Made by a program: the position numbers and the translations under genes. This document shows positions 4,641 through 5,444 of a DNA stretch of 5,444 nt, piece after piece. Location of the stretch: NCBI GenBank assembly GCA_030596365.1, contig JAUVKG010000217.1, forward strand, positions 1-5,444, given 5' to 3'. How positions within the stretch are numbered: the first letter of the stretch is position 1; each line of letters opens with the position of its first letter. The stretch comes from Chlamydiota bacterium. GTDB lineage: Bacteria; Auribacterota; UBA3054; B51-G9. The notes below the pieces were generated by a model. That model was not told the DNA's origin. It made no database searches and was given only the letters and a program-made list of their open reading frames with translations.

Positions 4641-5227
4641 ATTTGGAATATATGGACGGCCAAACACCTCTTGATGAAGATGAAAATGACGGCTTGTTAA
4701 TAAAAACAATAAGTACAAGAGGCGAACTGGATGAATTTGAGCAATTAAATATTGAGAAAGCTATTGAATGGACGATTTCAAGAAAATTCAAAACAGAATA
4801 TATTCTTTCTGAACAATTCGTGAAATTGCTTCACTATAAAATGTTTTGTGATACCTGGCTTTGGGCAGGAAAATTCAGAAAAACAAATAAAAACATTGGC
4901 GTTGATAAATACCTGATAGGTGAAGAACTTAAATGTTTGATAGACGACTGTTTATTCTGGATTGAAAATAAAACTTATCCCGAAGATGAAATCGCTATAA
5001 GATTTAAACACAGACTTGTGGAAATACACTGCTTCCCTAATGGTAATGGCAGACATTCAAGGCTTATGGCCGATGTGATTATAAGTAAAATTTTTGAAAA
5101 AAATTATTTTACATGGAGCAGCAGTAACCTGAATAAAAAAAGTGAAGCAAGAACTAATTATTTGAATGCTATAAAAAAAGGCGATAAAGGATTTATTCAA
5201 CCTTTAATTAAATTTGCAAGATTGTAA
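4631..5227 (+). CDS. Fic/DOC family protein, mobile mystery protein B (putative toxin)
   Basis: This 198-residue Fic-domain protein probably transfers a nucleotide (AMP or similar) or phosphate group to a cellular target; the target is unknown. The N-terminus YMDGQTPLDEDE (7-18), then STRGELDEFEQLNI (28-41), is the hallmark start of the mobile mystery protein B family (TIGR02613). The Fic core follows: FDIC-like helix LHYKMFCDTWLWAGKFR (67-83), KNIGV (87-91), FKHRLVEIHCFPNGNGRHSR (125-144). The catalytic His is His133, and the GNGR anion loop (138-141) and Arg144 are intact. Position 137 is Asn, where classical AMP-transferases have Asp or Glu; as I recall it, Asn occurs in this family generally. 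The ATG overlaps the last 10 bases of the HTH gene (ATGggactaa) with no good ribosome-binding site, so translation is probably coupled. The length is normal and nothing looks broken. Confidence 0.88.
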   Translation: MGLNLEYMDGQTPLDEDENDGLLIKTISTRGELDEFEQLNIEKAIEWTISRKFKTEYILSEQFVKLLHYKMFCDTWLWAGKFRKTNKNIGVDKYLIGEELKCLIDDCLFWIENKTYPEDEIAIRFKHRLVEIHCFPNGNGRHSRLMADVIISKIFEKNYFTWSSSNLNKKSEARTNYLNAIKKGDKGFIQPLIKFARL

Positions 5228-5315
5228 CTTTTAATGTTTTTTTATTTAACCGCTGAAATATGGAAATCAATTACAACTTTACATAAATCACGTTTGAGCA
5301 CATACCCATAATACC

Positions 5316-5444
5316 ATGAAACTTCATATAATAATCATTTTTGCTCTATTCATTTTCTTCCCTCTGAAACATGCAAAAGGGGTTAATCATCAGAATATCT
5401 CTGCGGAGACAATAGCTCAGAAAGAACTAAACCATACAAACCTT
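5316..5444 (+). CDS. Putative secreted protein, N-terminal 43 residues (continues past window)
   Basis: An ATG at 5316 opens a frame that stays open to the last base. It begins MKLHIIIIFALFIFFPLKHA, a convincing Sec signal peptide with a Lys at position 2, a hydrophobic core of about 13 residues and a plausible cleavage after KHA (20). The visible mature part is polar (KGVNHQNISAETIAQKELNH). An in-frame TGA at 5295 rules out a start further upstream than that. No Shine-Dalgarno sequence precedes it. The 88 bases between the Fic stop and this start contain no clear terminator or promoter. Its function cannot be told from this fragment. Confidence 0.5.
   Translation, partial: MKLHIIIIFALFIFFPLKHAKGVNHQNISAETIAQKELNHTNL

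Noticed and set aside
4606..4791. 61-codon open frame on the minus strand
   Set aside because: It is antisense to the start of the Fic gene and Ser/Phe-rich, as expected from the reverse of Glu/Asp-rich coding sequence.

Overview
The window reads as chromosomal DNA of an AT-rich, Gram-negative-type bacterium. My best guess is the Planctomycetota/PVC neighbourhood. The reasons are a secreted FG-GAP/VCBS repeat protein ending in a PEP-CTERM (exosortase) tail, a PPi-dependent phosphofructokinase, weak or absent Shine-Dalgarno sequences at several genes, and several short tandem-repeat families between genes. This placement is an inference from gene style, not a phylogenetic result.

Layout. Positions 1-915 (minus strand) hold the N-terminal 305 codons of a glutamine-hydrolysing asparagine synthetase, cut by the window edge. 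Positions 916-1179 are a divergent intergenic region. Two sigma70-like promoters stand back to back there, together with 7-bp and 9-bp tandem repeats. Positions 1180-2454 (plus) encode a PPi-dependent 6-phosphofructokinase. Positions 2455-2808 hold a duplicated 20-bp hairpin repeat, an 8-bp tandem repeat, and a promoter whose spacer is a perfect 16-bp palindrome, followed by a long leader. Positions 2809-3828 (plus) encode a signal-peptide, five-repeat FG-GAP/VCBS, PEP-CTERM surface protein that starts at TTG. Positions 3854-4030 are a 177-bp non-coding element with 17-bp terminal inverted repeats, nested internal palindromes and a 6-bp direct repeat on both sides: a MITE-like insertion. Positions 4067-5227 are a complete toxin-antitoxin-like module: a consensus promoter, three operator-like repeats at exactly 33-bp pitch, an Xre-type HTH protein and an overlapping Fic-domain protein. 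The pair matches the 'mobile mystery protein A/B' families. A probable secreted protein begins at 5316 and runs off the end.

How the parts work together. AsnB and Pfp are housekeeping metabolism and share only an intergenic region. The PEP-CTERM protein depends on export and exosortase genes that are not in this window. The HTH/Fic pair is a self-contained, probably autoregulated accessory cassette, and the MITE-like element directly before it marks this segment as an insertion-prone accessory region. The most interesting system here is this HTH/Fic module with its phased operator array and its non-canonical Fic motif, in which Asn replaces the usual acidic residue.
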